A stretch of 64,000 nucleotides of DNA from Acidobacteriota bacterium (GTDB lineage: Bacteria; Acidobacteriota; Thermoanaerobaculia; Multivoradales; J023). Shown here in pieces: positions 8,341 through 16,551 of the stretch (position 1 is its first letter; each line of letters starts with the position of its first letter). The DNA lies in contig JAJCXR010000033.1 of the NCBI GenBank assembly GCA_029263315.1, positions 1 through 64,000 of the forward strand, written 5' to 3'. Under the pieces are notes generated by a model. It had not been told where the DNA came from, ran no database searches, and saw only the letters and a program-made list of their open reading frames with translations. The position numbers were made by a program, and so were the translations under genes.

Positions 8341-9768
8341 ATGAAGCTTTACCGTCACCCCACCATGCGTCGCTGGCTGGTGCGCGCCTTGCTTTGCCTC
8401 GTTGTACCTCCTTGTGCCGGAGCCCAGGAGGCGACGACACCTGATATCGAGGCAACGGCTGCCGCAGCGACGGCTGCCGCACCAACGGCTGCCGCAGCGA
8501 CGGCTGTCGAGGTCACCTTGGCCATGGTCGGAGGTCGCTTGATCGACGGTTTCGGCGGCGCTCCCTTGGCCGATAGCGTCGTCCTGATCGCCGACGAGAC
8601 CATCGTCGCCATCGGCCAAATGGGGCAACTGGCCGTACCGGAGGGGGTACCGGTGATCTCCACCGAAGGCATGAGCGTCTTGCCGGGGCTCTGGGACATG
8701 CACGTGCACTTGATGATCGTCGGGCATTCCGATTACGAGCATTGGGACCGTACCTATCCTGACCGCTTCCAGCGGGACATCATGCCCGCCGCTGCCGAGC
8801 AGCTTCTGCATGCCGGGGTCACCAGCGCCCGTGACCTAGGCGCACCGCTGGACGAAATCCTGGCCATCAAGCGGGCCATCGCCGACGGCGCCCTGGCCGG
8901 ACCGACCCTCTACGTCTCCGGTCCGTTCATCCAACATCGTCCCTATCCCGGTACGGAGGATTTCCGTTGGGGGGTCAACGGGGTGGCCGATGCCCGGGCC
9001 AAGGTCCGGCGTTTGATCGATGCCGGCGTGGACGTCATCAAGTTGATCGATCAGGACCAGATGACCATGGAAGAGGTGCAGGCGGTGGTGGACGAGGCCC
9101 ACCTCCGGGGTTTACCGGTGGTGGCCCATTCCCATCGTCCCGAGGAGATTCGCCGCGGCATCGCAGCGGGGGTCGACTGCTTCGAGCACACCGGCCTCGG
9201 CACGGCGCCGGAGTATCCGGAGGATGTCTTCGAGTTGATGAAAGGGCGAGCCAATACCCTGTTCTGGACCCCCACCATCGCCCCCTTGCTGCTCTACGAA
9301 ATCACCCGCGACAACCCCGAGCGCATCGACGATCCCCGGTGGCGTCACGGCTTGCCGGACGACATCGCCGCCGATGTGCGGCAGTCCCTCGACCACCTGG
9401 AACGTCTCAGCTATTACCAGCTGATGCCGCGGCGGCGTCCCACGTTGCAGCGAAAATTTCAGCAATTGCGGGAGGCGGGCATTGTGCTGATGATCGGCAC
9501 CGATAGCGGTGTGCCGTTGGTTTTTCACAGTGACTCCACCTGGCGGGAGCTCGACACCTGGGTGCGGGAGTTTGGTGTGTCGCCCATGGAGGCGATCCGC
9601 GCCGCCACCTATTGGCCGTCGGTGCATATGGGCGTGTCGGATCGGGTGGGGACCCTGGCGGAGGGCAAAATCGCAGATATCATCGCCGTGCGTGGCGACG
9701 TGTTGCGCCATATCGCGTTGCTGCAAGATGTCGATTTGGTGGTGCAGCGGGGCAAACGAGTCAAATAG
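8341..9768 (+). CDS. Exported metal-dependent amidohydrolase (imidazolonepropionase/prolidase-like)
   Basis: 475 residues. The start is ATG 8341, preceded by GAGGAGGAC; an earlier TTG in frame lacks a ribosome site. A signal peptide ends near AGA-Q and is followed by an Ala/Thr-rich low-complexity linker (about 32-57) made of repeated ATAAAPTAA-like units. The amidohydrolase core shows H121-V-H123, Lys-234 (VIKLIDQD, the probable carboxylated lysine), H263-S-H265, H283 and D388 in IGTDSG, the full binuclear-metal set. A C-terminal beta-sandwich segment (LAEGKIADIIAVRGD) completes the fold. Homologues hydrolyse dipeptides (Xaa-Pro or Xaa-Arg/Lys) or lactam-like substrates; which one applies here is not visible. 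The ABM-like gene starts 30 bp downstream, suggesting an operon. Confidence 0.88.
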   Translation: MKLYRHPTMRRWLVRALLCLVVPPCAGAQEATTPDIEATAAAATAAAPTAAAATAVEVTLAMVGGRLIDGFGGAPLADSVVLIADETIVAIGQMGQLAVPEGVPVISTEGMSVLPGLWDMHVHLMIVGHSDYEHWDRTYPDRFQRDIMPAAAEQLLHAGVTSARDLGAPLDEILAIKRAIADGALAGPTLYVSGPFIQHRPYPGTEDFRWGVNGVADARAKVRRLIDAGVDVIKLIDQDQMTMEEVQAVVDEAHLRGLPVVAHSHRPEEIRRGIAAGVDCFEHTGLGTAPEYPEDVFELMKGRANTLFWTPTIAPLLLYEITRDNPERIDDPRWRHGLPDDIAADVRQSLDHLERLSYYQLMPRRRPTLQRKFQQLREAGIVLMIGTDSGVPLVFHSDSTWRELDTWVREFGVSPMEAIRAATYWPSVHMGVSDRVGTLAEGKIADIIAVRGDVLRHIALLQDVDLVVQRGKRVK

Positions 9769-9798
9769 GGCCGAGGGCTGGCAAGGGAGAATGCATCG

Positions 9799-10104
9799 AT
9801 GATCGTTCGCATTTGGCATGGTCGAGTCCGCCACCGGGACGCCGCCGCCTACCGTGAGTTTCTCCAGCAACGGGCCGTCCCGGACTACCGTTCCGGCAAG
9901 GGCAATTTGGATATCAAGATCCTCGAGCGTCATGGGGAGGACGCGACCCACTTCATGACCTTGACCACTTGGGAGAGCCTCGACGCCATCCGCGCCTTCG
10001 CCGGAGAAGATGTCGAAAAGGCCAAGTACTACCCCGAGGACGAAGGCTTCCTGCTCGAATTCGAGGTGTCGGTGCAGCACTTCGAGGTGGTGGGCGGTAC
10101 TTGA
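9799..10104 (+). CDS. Antibiotic biosynthesis monooxygenase-like (ABM) dimeric alpha-beta barrel protein
   Basis: 101 residues from ATG 9799. The sequence MIVRIWHGRV...HFMTLTTWESLDAIRAFAGED...KAKYYPED is typical of small ferredoxin-fold dimers of the ABM/EthD type, in which a TLTTWES-like strand is followed by a helix with FAG. Such proteins are cofactor-free oxygenases or of unknown role. It follows the amidohydrolase by 30 bp and ends at a GC-rich hairpin shared with the convergent gene. Exact activity is not predictable. Confidence 0.75.
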   Translation: MIVRIWHGRVRHRDAAAYREFLQQRAVPDYRSGKGNLDIKILERHGEDATHFMTLTTWESLDAIRAFAGEDVEKAKYYPEDEGFLLEFEVSVQHFEVVGGT

Positions 10105-10108
10105 GAGT

Positions 10109-10134
10109 GGGGCGGGCGGAATCCCACCCGCCCC
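10109..10134. terminator. GC-rich hairpin between convergent genes
   Basis: GGGGCGGGCGG (10109-10119) pairs with CCACCCGCCCC (10124-10134) around AATC with a single mismatch, five bases after the stop of the ABM-like gene and 27 bases before the stop of the convergent gene. There is no T-run on either side, so this is a hairpin that could stop or stabilise transcripts from both directions rather than a classical intrinsic terminator. Confidence 0.5.
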
Positions 10135-10161
10135 GTGGCTTCGCTTTGGGGGATCCCGGGA

Positions 10162-10524
10162 CTACCAATAGCCTTCGTAGTAGGCCGTGGCGGAGTAGGT
10201 GAAGGCGCCTTCCGGCTCGGGGCGGAAGTAGAGGTAGGCGGTCACTGTCTTGCTCTGTCCCGGGCTGATGGACACGATGCAAGTTGTGCTGTTGGTAGTA
10301 CAGCTGGGTTCGGACCAATAAATGTCGAACAGGCTGGTATTGACGTTCTGCACCTTGAAAACCGCCACCGACGACGACGTGCCGACGGCGAAGCAAGCGT
10401 TGGGGTTGAAGTGGTCATAGGCCGGGGTGTCGATGTAGCAGGCCATGTTGGTGGCTTGCGCCGAGCCGGCGCCGGCCAGGCCCGTGAGCATCAGCAGGAC
10501 CACGACCAGGTGGATGTGTTTCAT
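10162..10524 (-). CDS. Small secreted protein, unknown function
   Basis: 120 residues from ATG 10524 (GAGGAGAG upstream); an upstream in-frame start would add 15 residues without a ribosome site. The signal peptide MKHIHLVVVLLMLTGLAGAG ends near SAQA. The mature part of about 97 residues is beta-rich with four Cys (MACYID, NACFAVG, PSCTT, TTCIVSI) that could form two disulfides, and ends in aromatic-rich AYYEGYW. I do not recognise the family; an Ig-like or small lectin-like sandwich is possible. It stands alone, convergent to the ABM-like gene. Confidence 0.7.
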   Translation of the reverse strand: MKHIHLVVVLLMLTGLAGAGSAQATNMACYIDTPAYDHFNPNACFAVGTSSSVAVFKVQNVNTSLFDIYWSEPSCTTNSTTCIVSISPGQSKTVTAYLYFRPEPEGAFTYSATAYYEGYW

Positions 10525-10773
10525 CGTCTCTCCTCGAGTGTCGAAGGTTTGAAGGGTTGCTCTGCGCACCAGGCGGCGCTGTCATCCCTTCCATCCGGCC
10601 TGGAGAAAGTGATGCGCTGCCTTGTCTGTGGGCGACCCAAGAAGGTGCCAGCGTAACAGAATATCGTGCCCGGGCGTCTCCACCAGGTGCCTGAGGCGAA
10701 GCAGCAGTCCGATCTGGTGGACGCGAGTGGTGCTCTGAGATAAACGGAGAGCTCGCGGCAGTCGGCAAGGGAG

Positions 10774-11664
10774 ATGTCCAAACGCTACAACCAAGCCTTC
10801 CTTTCCGATCCCCTCGGGTTTTGTCGGGCCCACCGGCTGATCGCCGACGCCGACGGAGGCCACGTCCTCAAGGTCAAGAACACCTATAAATCCGTCCCGT
10901 CCGATGGTCGAGTCTGGTTTTGGAACATCAAGGAGGAAGCGGAGTCGAGTCCCGAGAACCGAGGTTTGTGCAAGATCGACATCGCCTCGAGCCAGAAGAA
11001 GGACTACCACCCCTGCTTCTGGCTACCCTGGGAAGCGGGCACGATCATCAAGTGCACCTTGAAATCCAAGGTCCTCGATGACGATGACGTCCGGGTTTTC
11101 TTCACCGCTCCCGTGGACGGTTGCTCGATTCTGATCGAAGGGCCGCGGGAAACTCCAAGCGTCTATCACGCCAATGCCGTCGACCACACCGTGGGGACCG
11201 ATAGTTACACTCAGCGGCGCAATCGCACGGCGAAGATCGAGCAGCGGTGGCAGAACGTTCCGCTGCCCAAGCGAGCGATTCCCAAGCACCTCCAGAGCAA
11301 GACAAAATACCGCAACCAGTTCACCGGCCGTGCCCTGCATGGGCACCACTATATGAAAAATTATCTGGCGCCCACGGACGAACCCGATAAGCTATTGAAA
11401 GAGTCCAAGATCCCGAAGAACAAGGTCTTGATTCGCAAATACATGGGCACGGTCTTTGGTTTCAAAGATGCCAACACGGGGTATTGGACATTCTACTACC
11501 AGCGGTTGTTCTTCATCTACTACACCAACTTGACAGGTCAGGGGGTCAAACAGTGGTTTGGCAGTGGTGCCATCAAGTTTTGGCCCGGCAACGGCACTTT
11601 GGTATTGCACAAGCAGAGCCCCATCTACAATGTCGATCCCGAATTGGGCATCGAGATGATGTAG
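10774..11664 (+). CDS. Unknown protein with a GC-S/H motif reminiscent of CNF1-type deamidases
   Basis: 296 residues from ATG 10774 (AAGGGAG upstream). No signal peptide or membrane segment. The segment FFTAPVDGCSILIEGP...SVYHANAVDH places Cys-117 after a G and His-132 fifteen residues later. CNF1 and related toxin-type glutamine deamidases use a Cys in an (S)GC motif and a His about 12-15 residues on, so a deamidase/transamidase-like fold is a hypothesis only; no third catalytic residue is identified. The rest is rich in Lys, Tyr and Trp. Base composition is clearly less GC-rich than the neighbours and a MITE-like element lies about 115 bp past the stop, both consistent with acquired DNA. 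No immunity or secretion gene is adjacent. Confidence 0.75.
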   Translation: MSKRYNQAFLSDPLGFCRAHRLIADADGGHVLKVKNTYKSVPSDGRVWFWNIKEEAESSPENRGLCKIDIASSQKKDYHPCFWLPWEAGTIIKCTLKSKVLDDDDVRVFFTAPVDGCSILIEGPRETPSVYHANAVDHTVGTDSYTQRRNRTAKIEQRWQNVPLPKRAIPKHLQSKTKYRNQFTGRALHGHHYMKNYLAPTDEPDKLLKESKIPKNKVLIRKYMGTVFGFKDANTGYWTFYYQRLFFIYYTNLTGQGVKQWFGSGAIKFWPGNGTLVLHKQSPIYNVDPELGIEMM

Positions 11665-11778
11665 TTACTCCGTCTAGTCTGAGCAAAAATCTCCGTCGTC
11701 CGGTTTACAATGTCGCACCCGTCGATCGAAAAGGGTTGGAATTGCGGACCAAGTCCAGCCCAAGTCCAGCAGGACCTG

Positions 11779-11943
11779 AGTACACCTTCCCGGAAATTCG
11801 GTGACGTATCGAGAGCACCCAGGCGCCGCGTCCGCAAGGCTTGCGAGCAAGGCATAGTGGGGCTCTGTTGCAGCGAGCGTAACGCCGCGGACGTGGATGC
11901 TTCGGGGCTCGAATACCAGCGTATTTTTGAAAAGGTGTACTAA
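11779..11943 (+). mobile_element. MITE-like non-coding repeat, copy 1
   Basis: About 163 bp, bounded by TACACCTT (from 11781) and its inverse AAGGTGTA (to about 11940). The outer 35 bases of each end are imperfect inverted repeats (TACACCTTCCCGGAAAT... against the complement of ...GTATTTTTGAAAAGGTGTA), and an inner pair CCGCGTCCGC / GCCGCGGACG extends the foldback. The same sequence occurs at 33589-33747 in the same orientation. There is no transposase in the window, so it would be mobilised in trans. It lies between the low-GC gene 10774-11664 and the deformylase fusion, ending 25 bp before that gene's start. Confidence 0.7.
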
Positions 11944-11966
11944 GCCAAAGGCTGCGGAGAATCCCC

Positions 11967-13460
11967 ATGACCTTGGACGCCATCTTGACCGTCGGCCATC
12001 CGTTGCTGGAGCAACCTTGTGATCCGGTGCAGCCGGACGACCTCGCCCTCGAAGCGGAGCTCGCTTTGCTGCATCGCGGTTTGGCAGAGTTTCAACGTCG
12101 CCAGGGCTATGGACGGGCCATCGCCGCACCGCAGATGGGCGTCGCCAAACGTTTTATTTGCCTGAACCTGGGGGCCACACCCTTCGCCGTCATCAACCCC
12201 GAGATCACTTGGCGCAGCGACGGGATGATGGAGGTCTGGGACGACTGCTTGAGCCTTCCGGAGGTGGTGGTCAAGGTGCGGCGGCATCGCTCCATCTCCC
12301 TGAGCTACCTGGACGAGGCGGGCCGTCGCCGTGACTGGCAGCGGCTGACGCCGGAAATGAGTGAGCTGCTTCAGCACGAGATCGATCATCTCGACGGCAT
12401 CTTGATGACCCAGCGGGCCATCGATCACCAGAGCATCCGTCCGATCGGCGAGCATGCCAGCCTGGTGGGCGCCGGACGGCCGAGCCACCGTCTCTCCCTC
12501 GAGGCCATCGCCGAGGCGGCGACCCACATCGACCCCATGTTCTTGCGTTCGCCGCAATTCGACTGCGAGCCCCTGTCGGCCCGGCTCGGCTGCCGACTCA
12601 CCCTCAAGCTGGAGACCGCCAACCCGCTGCGCTCGTTCAAGGGACGGGGGGCAGATTTCTTCGTCGGCCGGGTGCTGGCCCGTGGCGACGAACGCCCCAT
12701 GGTCTGCGCCAGCGCCGGCAATTTTGGCCAAGCCATGGCCTATGTCTGCCGCAAACACGGCCGCCCCTTGACCGTCTTCGCCAGCACCGAAGCCAATCCG
12801 CAGAAGGTCGAGCGCATGCGTGCCTTGGGGGCGACGGTGCACTTGCGGGGTAGCGACTTCGATGCCGCCAAGGCAGCGGCTCGCCAGCACTGCCGGGCCC
12901 ATGGGGGTTGGATGGTGGAGGATGGCCGCGAGCCGGAGATCAGCGAAGGGGCCGGCAGCCTGGCCGTCGAGCTGCTGGCCTCCGGCGACCTCTACGATGC
13001 CGTCCTGGTGCCTTTGGGCAATGGCGCTCTGCTCAACGGCGTCGGCCGCTGGATCAAGGCGGCGTCCCCGGCCAGCCAGGTGATCGGCGTCTGTAGCCGC
13101 GGCGCCGACGCCATGCAAGCCTCTTGGCGCCAAGGCCGAGTCGTCGAGCGCGATTGCGTCGCCACCCTGGCCGACGGCATCGCCGTGCGGGTGCCGGTGC
13201 CGGAAGCCGTCGAGGACATGCGGGGCCTGGTGGACGACATCGTCCTGGTGGATGACGAGACCATCGTACGGGCGATGCGAATCCTATTTCACGACGCCGG
13301 CCTGCTCACCGAGCCCGCCGGAGCCGTCGGGATCGCCGCCCTGTTCAATGAGGCCCCACGTTTCGCCGGCAAGTCCGTGGCGACGGTGATTTGTGGCAGC
13401 AACGTCACCTCCGAGTCGGCGGTGGAGTGGTTGTTGACGCCAGCTGTTGACGGTCCTTAG
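11967..13460 (+). CDS. Fusion of peptide deformylase-like and PLP-dependent threonine/serine dehydratase-like domains
   Basis: 497 residues from ATG 11967. Residues 1-150 are a peptide deformylase domain with all three motifs: AAPQ at 53-56, DDCLS at 92-96 (metal Cys-94, in place of the usual EGCLS) and HEIDH at 137-141. From about 175 a fold-type II PLP enzyme follows, with the Schiff-base lysine K225 in SFKGRGA, a substrate/phosphate region (SAGNFGQAMA, GNGALLNGVG) and a C-terminal SNVTSE. Length fits an average dehydratase (about 320) plus a deformylase. The single continuous frame, with no internal start, argues for a true bifunctional protein. Inference: the deformylase-like part could act on a formylated amino acid or peptide before the lyase acts; a role in general N-terminal deformylation is less likely. 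Cytoplasmic. Confidence 0.87.
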   Translation: MTLDAILTVGHPLLEQPCDPVQPDDLALEAELALLHRGLAEFQRRQGYGRAIAAPQMGVAKRFICLNLGATPFAVINPEITWRSDGMMEVWDDCLSLPEVVVKVRRHRSISLSYLDEAGRRRDWQRLTPEMSELLQHEIDHLDGILMTQRAIDHQSIRPIGEHASLVGAGRPSHRLSLEAIAEAATHIDPMFLRSPQFDCEPLSARLGCRLTLKLETANPLRSFKGRGADFFVGRVLARGDERPMVCASAGNFGQAMAYVCRKHGRPLTVFASTEANPQKVERMRALGATVHLRGSDFDAAKAAARQHCRAHGGWMVEDGREPEISEGAGSLAVELLASGDLYDAVLVPLGNGALLNGVGRWIKAASPASQVIGVCSRGADAMQASWRQGRVVERDCVATLADGIAVRVPVPEAVEDMRGLVDDIVLVDDETIVRAMRILFHDAGLLTEPAGAVGIAALFNEAPRFAGKSVATVICGSNVTSESAVEWLLTPAVDGP

Positions 13461-13466
13461 CTCACC

Positions 13467-13848
13467 TCCAGCTTCTGCGTCCCCTGGTGCTCCTTGGTGC
13501 CAGGAAACAAAGGTAGATCTGGAAAAAAGGTATTGGATTGTGGCCCTGCAGGGGCCGGTGTCCGTAGCCCGGGCCGCCCGATCTGAGCGTCTGCGATCAG
13601 GAGGGCGCTCCGGGCGCCCCCGGCTAGGCGCCCCCGGCTAGTCGCCCCCGGCTAGTCGCCCCCGGCTAGTCGCCCCCGGCTAGGCGCCCCCGGGCTAGGC
13701 GCCCCCGGGCTAGGCGCCCCCGGGCTAGGCGCCCCCGGCTAGTCGCCCCCGGCTAGGCGCCCCCGGCTAGGCGCCCCCGGCTAGGCGCCCCCGGCGGCGT
13801 CAGCCCATCCAACCCAGGGTGGCGTCGCTGCGCTCCTGACCCCGGGCT
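13467..13848 (+). repeat. Interspersed non-coding repeat family 2, copy A
   Basis: The segment from TCCAGCTTCTGCGTCCCCTG to TCCTGACCCCGGGC aligns along its length with 40684-40950 at the left flank (GCTCCTTGG-GCCA-GAAACAA, ATTGGATTGTG, GCGTCTG-GATCAGGAG) and at the right end (CAGCCCAT, GTCGCTGCG-TCCTGACCC-GGGC). It contains no open frame of interest. Copy A is longer because of an internal tandem array. The gap continues to 14003 (end of proS) without a recognisable gene. Confidence 0.65.
13614..13794 (+). repeat. Tandem array of a 14-15 base GC-rich unit
   Basis: About 12.7 head-to-tail copies of GCGCCCCCGGCTAG, with variants TCGCCCCCGGCTAG and GCGCCCCCGGGCTAG (copies 6-8). There are no unique spacers, so this is a minisatellite and not a CRISPR. 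It lies inside repeat family 2 copy A; the copy near 40.8 kb has about one degenerate unit at the same place. Confidence 0.85.
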
Positions 13849-14003
13849 TTGATTGAGTACCCCTTTCGGGGTCAGAGGCCATGGGACAAACCTCTGAATC
13901 GTTCTTTGTTTCCTGGAAACTCGCTACGCCCTCTGGCCCAGGCGCTGGCGTACTCGTGGTTGGTGTCGGTGCCGTGCGCGAGCGCCTAGGCCAGGACGTT
14001 GGC

Positions 14004-15782
14004 TCAGCCGTCGTCGCCTTCGGTCCACAGGGGTGATTGATCGGCGGCCTGGCGCAAGGCGTCGAGCTCCTCGGCGATACGCCGCTGGATCGTGCCGACG
14101 ACCTCGTCCCGGGGGATGATCTCGCCATCGGCGGCGGTGCGGGCTTTGAGCTCGGCGCCACCGTTCTTGATCGAGCGCTCCGAGACCACCAGCCGTAGCG
14201 GGATGCCCCGCAGGTCGGCCTCGGTCATCTTGATGCCGGCGCTGACGTCGCGATCGTCGAACAGCACCTCGACGCCGGCCGCTTGCAGCTCTTGGTAGAT
14301 CTCCGCCGCCACTTCCTTGGCGGGCTCTTTGCGCGCCAGGCTCACCAGGCAGACCTGGAAGGGGGCGATGGACATGGGCAGCACCAGGCCCCGTTCGTCG
14401 TGGTGCTCTTCGGCGACGCAGGCCAGGAGACGGCCGACGCCGATGCCGTAGGAGCCCATGACGATGGGCTGCTCTTGACCGGCTTCGTCGGTGAAGCGGG
14501 CCCCCATGCTCTCGGAGTAGCGGGTTCCCAGCTTGAAGATATTGCCCACCTCGACGCCGCGGGTCATGCGCAGGGGGTTGCCGCAGTTGACGCACCCAGC
14601 CCCTTCGAAGGCGCCGGCCAAGGCCAGCACTTGATCGCCTTCGAAGTCGCGGCCATGGTTGCCGTTGAGGTAGTGGAAACCGAAGTCGTTGGCGCCGAGC
14701 ACCAGATTGCTGGAGGAGGCGACGAGCTCGTCCACCAGGACCACCGCCTTGGAGCGATCGATGCCGATGGGGGAGCCGTAGCCCGGCACGGCGCCGCAGG
14801 CGACGATCTCTTCCTCGTGGGCGGCCCGAACATCGGCCGCCTTCAGATGGTTGCGCACCGCCACGATGTTGACGTCCATGTCACCGCGCACCACCGCCAG
14901 CACCAAGGTGGCGGGGCCGTCGCCCCCTTCGGCGGCGAGGAAGACGGTTTTGGCGATGCCCTCGGGGCCGATCTTGAGAAGGGTGCAGAGATCCTCGATG
15001 GTCTTGGCGTCCGGCGTTTCCACCTTGCTGAGCTCCGCCGCTTCGGCCCCTGGCGCCTCGGGTTTGACGAACTCCGCCACCTCCCGATTGGCCGAATAGC
15101 CGCAGCTGTCACAAATCGCCAGGTTGTCCTCTCCGATGGGGGCCTCGTACATGAACTCGTGGGCCACCTTGCCGCCCATCATGCCGGTGTCGCTGCGTAC
15201 CGCCAGCAAAGGTAAGGAGACGCGGGCGCCGATGCGGAAATAGGCGGTGTAGTGGGCTTTGTACTGCTCGTGAAGGCCGGCGTTGTCGGTGTCGAGGGAG
15301 TAGGAATCCTTCATGACAAATTCCCGCACCCGGATCAAGCCGCCGCGGGCCCGGGGCTCGTCGCGGAATTTGGTTTGCAGCTGGTAGACCAGGGCCGGCA
15401 TTTGACGATAGGAGTTGATCTCCGAAACACAGAGCTCGCCGACCACCTCTTCGTGGGTCATGGCCAGCAGCATGTCGCGGCCCCGGCGGTCGACGAAACG
15501 GGCCATGGTGTCGTCGATGTCGTCCCAGCGACCGCTCTTTTGCCAGATCTCCGCCGGATGGACCACCGGCATGCTCACCTCTTGGCCGCCGATGGCGTCG
15601 ATTTCCTGGCGCAGGATGTGCTCGATCTTGCGCATCGAGCGTTGGGCGAGGGGGAGCAGGGAGAAAATGCCGGCCGCCAGCTGACGGACATATCCCGCCC
15701 GCAGTAGCAGTTGATGGGATGCGATGTCGACGTCGGCGGGTAGCTCCCGCAGCGTCAAGCCAAAGAGATTTGAAACGCGCAT
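14004..15782 (-). CDS. proS: Prolyl-tRNA synthetase, bacterial type with editing insertion
   Basis: 592 residues from ATG 15782. It charges tRNA-Pro with proline in the cytoplasm. The class II catalytic core shows motif 1 around MPVVHPAEIWQKSGRW, motif 2 KFRDEPRARGGLIRVREFVMKDSYSLD, and motif 3 VMGSYGIGVGRLLACVAE. Between motifs 2 and 3 is the large INS (YbaK-like) editing domain (about 230-390), as in E. coli ProS. An anticodon-binding domain (PFQVCLVSLARKE...VLFDDRDVSAGIKMTEADL) ends the protein. Length matches the family. It stands alone, with GNAT and receptor genes on the upstream side. Confidence 0.97.
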   Translation of the reverse strand: MRVSNLFGLTLRELPADVDIASHQLLLRAGYVRQLAAGIFSLLPLAQRSMRKIEHILRQEIDAIGGQEVSMPVVHPAEIWQKSGRWDDIDDTMARFVDRRGRDMLLAMTHEEVVGELCVSEINSYRQMPALVYQLQTKFRDEPRARGGLIRVREFVMKDSYSLDTDNAGLHEQYKAHYTAYFRIGARVSLPLLAVRSDTGMMGGKVAHEFMYEAPIGEDNLAICDSCGYSANREVAEFVKPEAPGAEAAELSKVETPDAKTIEDLCTLLKIGPEGIAKTVFLAAEGGDGPATLVLAVVRGDMDVNIVAVRNHLKAADVRAAHEEEIVACGAVPGYGSPIGIDRSKAVVLVDELVASSSNLVLGANDFGFHYLNGNHGRDFEGDQVLALAGAFEGAGCVNCGNPLRMTRGVEVGNIFKLGTRYSESMGARFTDEAGQEQPIVMGSYGIGVGRLLACVAEEHHDERGLVLPMSIAPFQVCLVSLARKEPAKEVAAEIYQELQAAGVEVLFDDRDVSAGIKMTEADLRGIPLRLVVSERSIKNGGAELKARTAADGEIIPRDEVVGTIQRRIAEELDALRQAADQSPLWTEGDDG

Positions 15783-15965
15783 GGTGGTCTAGCTTTCTGT
15801 CCGGCGGGATGCCCGACGGTATTCTTTAGGCGGGGTCTCGGCAGGTGGATGAGCCCGAGGTCAAGATGGATGAAGTCTGCTGCCGCCCTTCAGCACGCCC
15901 GCGGTGTGGCGTCGTCCGGCGGCGAGTGTGGCTCGATGATATACGAGGATGGGCCTCGATGGCAT

Positions 15966-16406
15966 CTAGTCCAGGGACTTCACCATGGTGATCAGCCGGT
16001 GTGCCCCCACCACCGAGGTGCCAGGCACTTTTTCATAACCCAGGCGGCGGTAAAAACGTTCGAGATGCGCGTGTGGGTGCAACGACACCTCGGGGACCCC
16101 CCGCTCCCGAGCCATGGACTCCAGGTGCTGCACGATGCGCTGACCGAGGCCCTGGCCACGATGCGACGGCACGACGGCGATGCGGGCCAGCACTCCATGG
16201 CCGCCGGAGACCACTAAGCGACCGGTGGCGACGGCGAGGTCCCCCTCGTAGGCAATGCTGTGGAGGGCGTCGTCGTCGAGCCCGTCGGCGTCGAGGTGGG
16301 CTGGGATGCCCTGTTCGACGACGAAGATTTGATGGCGCAGGGCCTGGCAGGCGGTGAGCTCGTCTTCGTGGGTGACGACGCGGACGTTGACCTGGGACGG
16401 CTCCAT
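15966..16406 (-). CDS. GNAT-family N-acetyltransferase
   Basis: 146 residues from ATG 16406, with GAGGG eight bases upstream; an earlier in-frame start adds ten residues without a ribosome site. The GNAT fold is clear: CQALRHQIFVVEQGIP near the start (an ElaA/GNAT-like opening) and the acetyl-CoA binding loop in ARIAVVPSHRGQGLGQRIVQHLE (motif A, R/Q-x-x-G-x-G), then FYRRLGYEKV. Substrate unknown. Single gene between proS and the TonB-dependent receptor. Confidence 0.88.
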   Translation of the reverse strand: MEPSQVNVRVVTHEDELTACQALRHQIFVVEQGIPAHLDADGLDDDALHSIAYEGDLAVATGRLVVSGGHGVLARIAVVPSHRGQGLGQRIVQHLESMARERGVPEVSLHPHAHLERFYRRLGYEKVPGTSVVGAHRLITMVKSLD

Positions 16407-16551
16407 GGTTGAATCCCTCGCAGATTTGTTGAGCATTCGGAAGATTGATCACCCATTGTAACGTCGGGCTAGCCAACGATTGACTCCACCGGTGGCTTTC
16501 CGCATAATCCCTGCCATTCACCGTCAGAACTTCGATTTAGGGGGTCCAACC

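Noticed and set aside
11705..11983. Small minus-strand gene shared by 11.8 and 33.6 kb
   Set aside because: Both frames lie across copies of the MITE-like element; their similarity comes from the repeat.
13614..13794. CRISPR array
   Set aside because: Repeat units are adjacent with no spacers and no cas genes are present.
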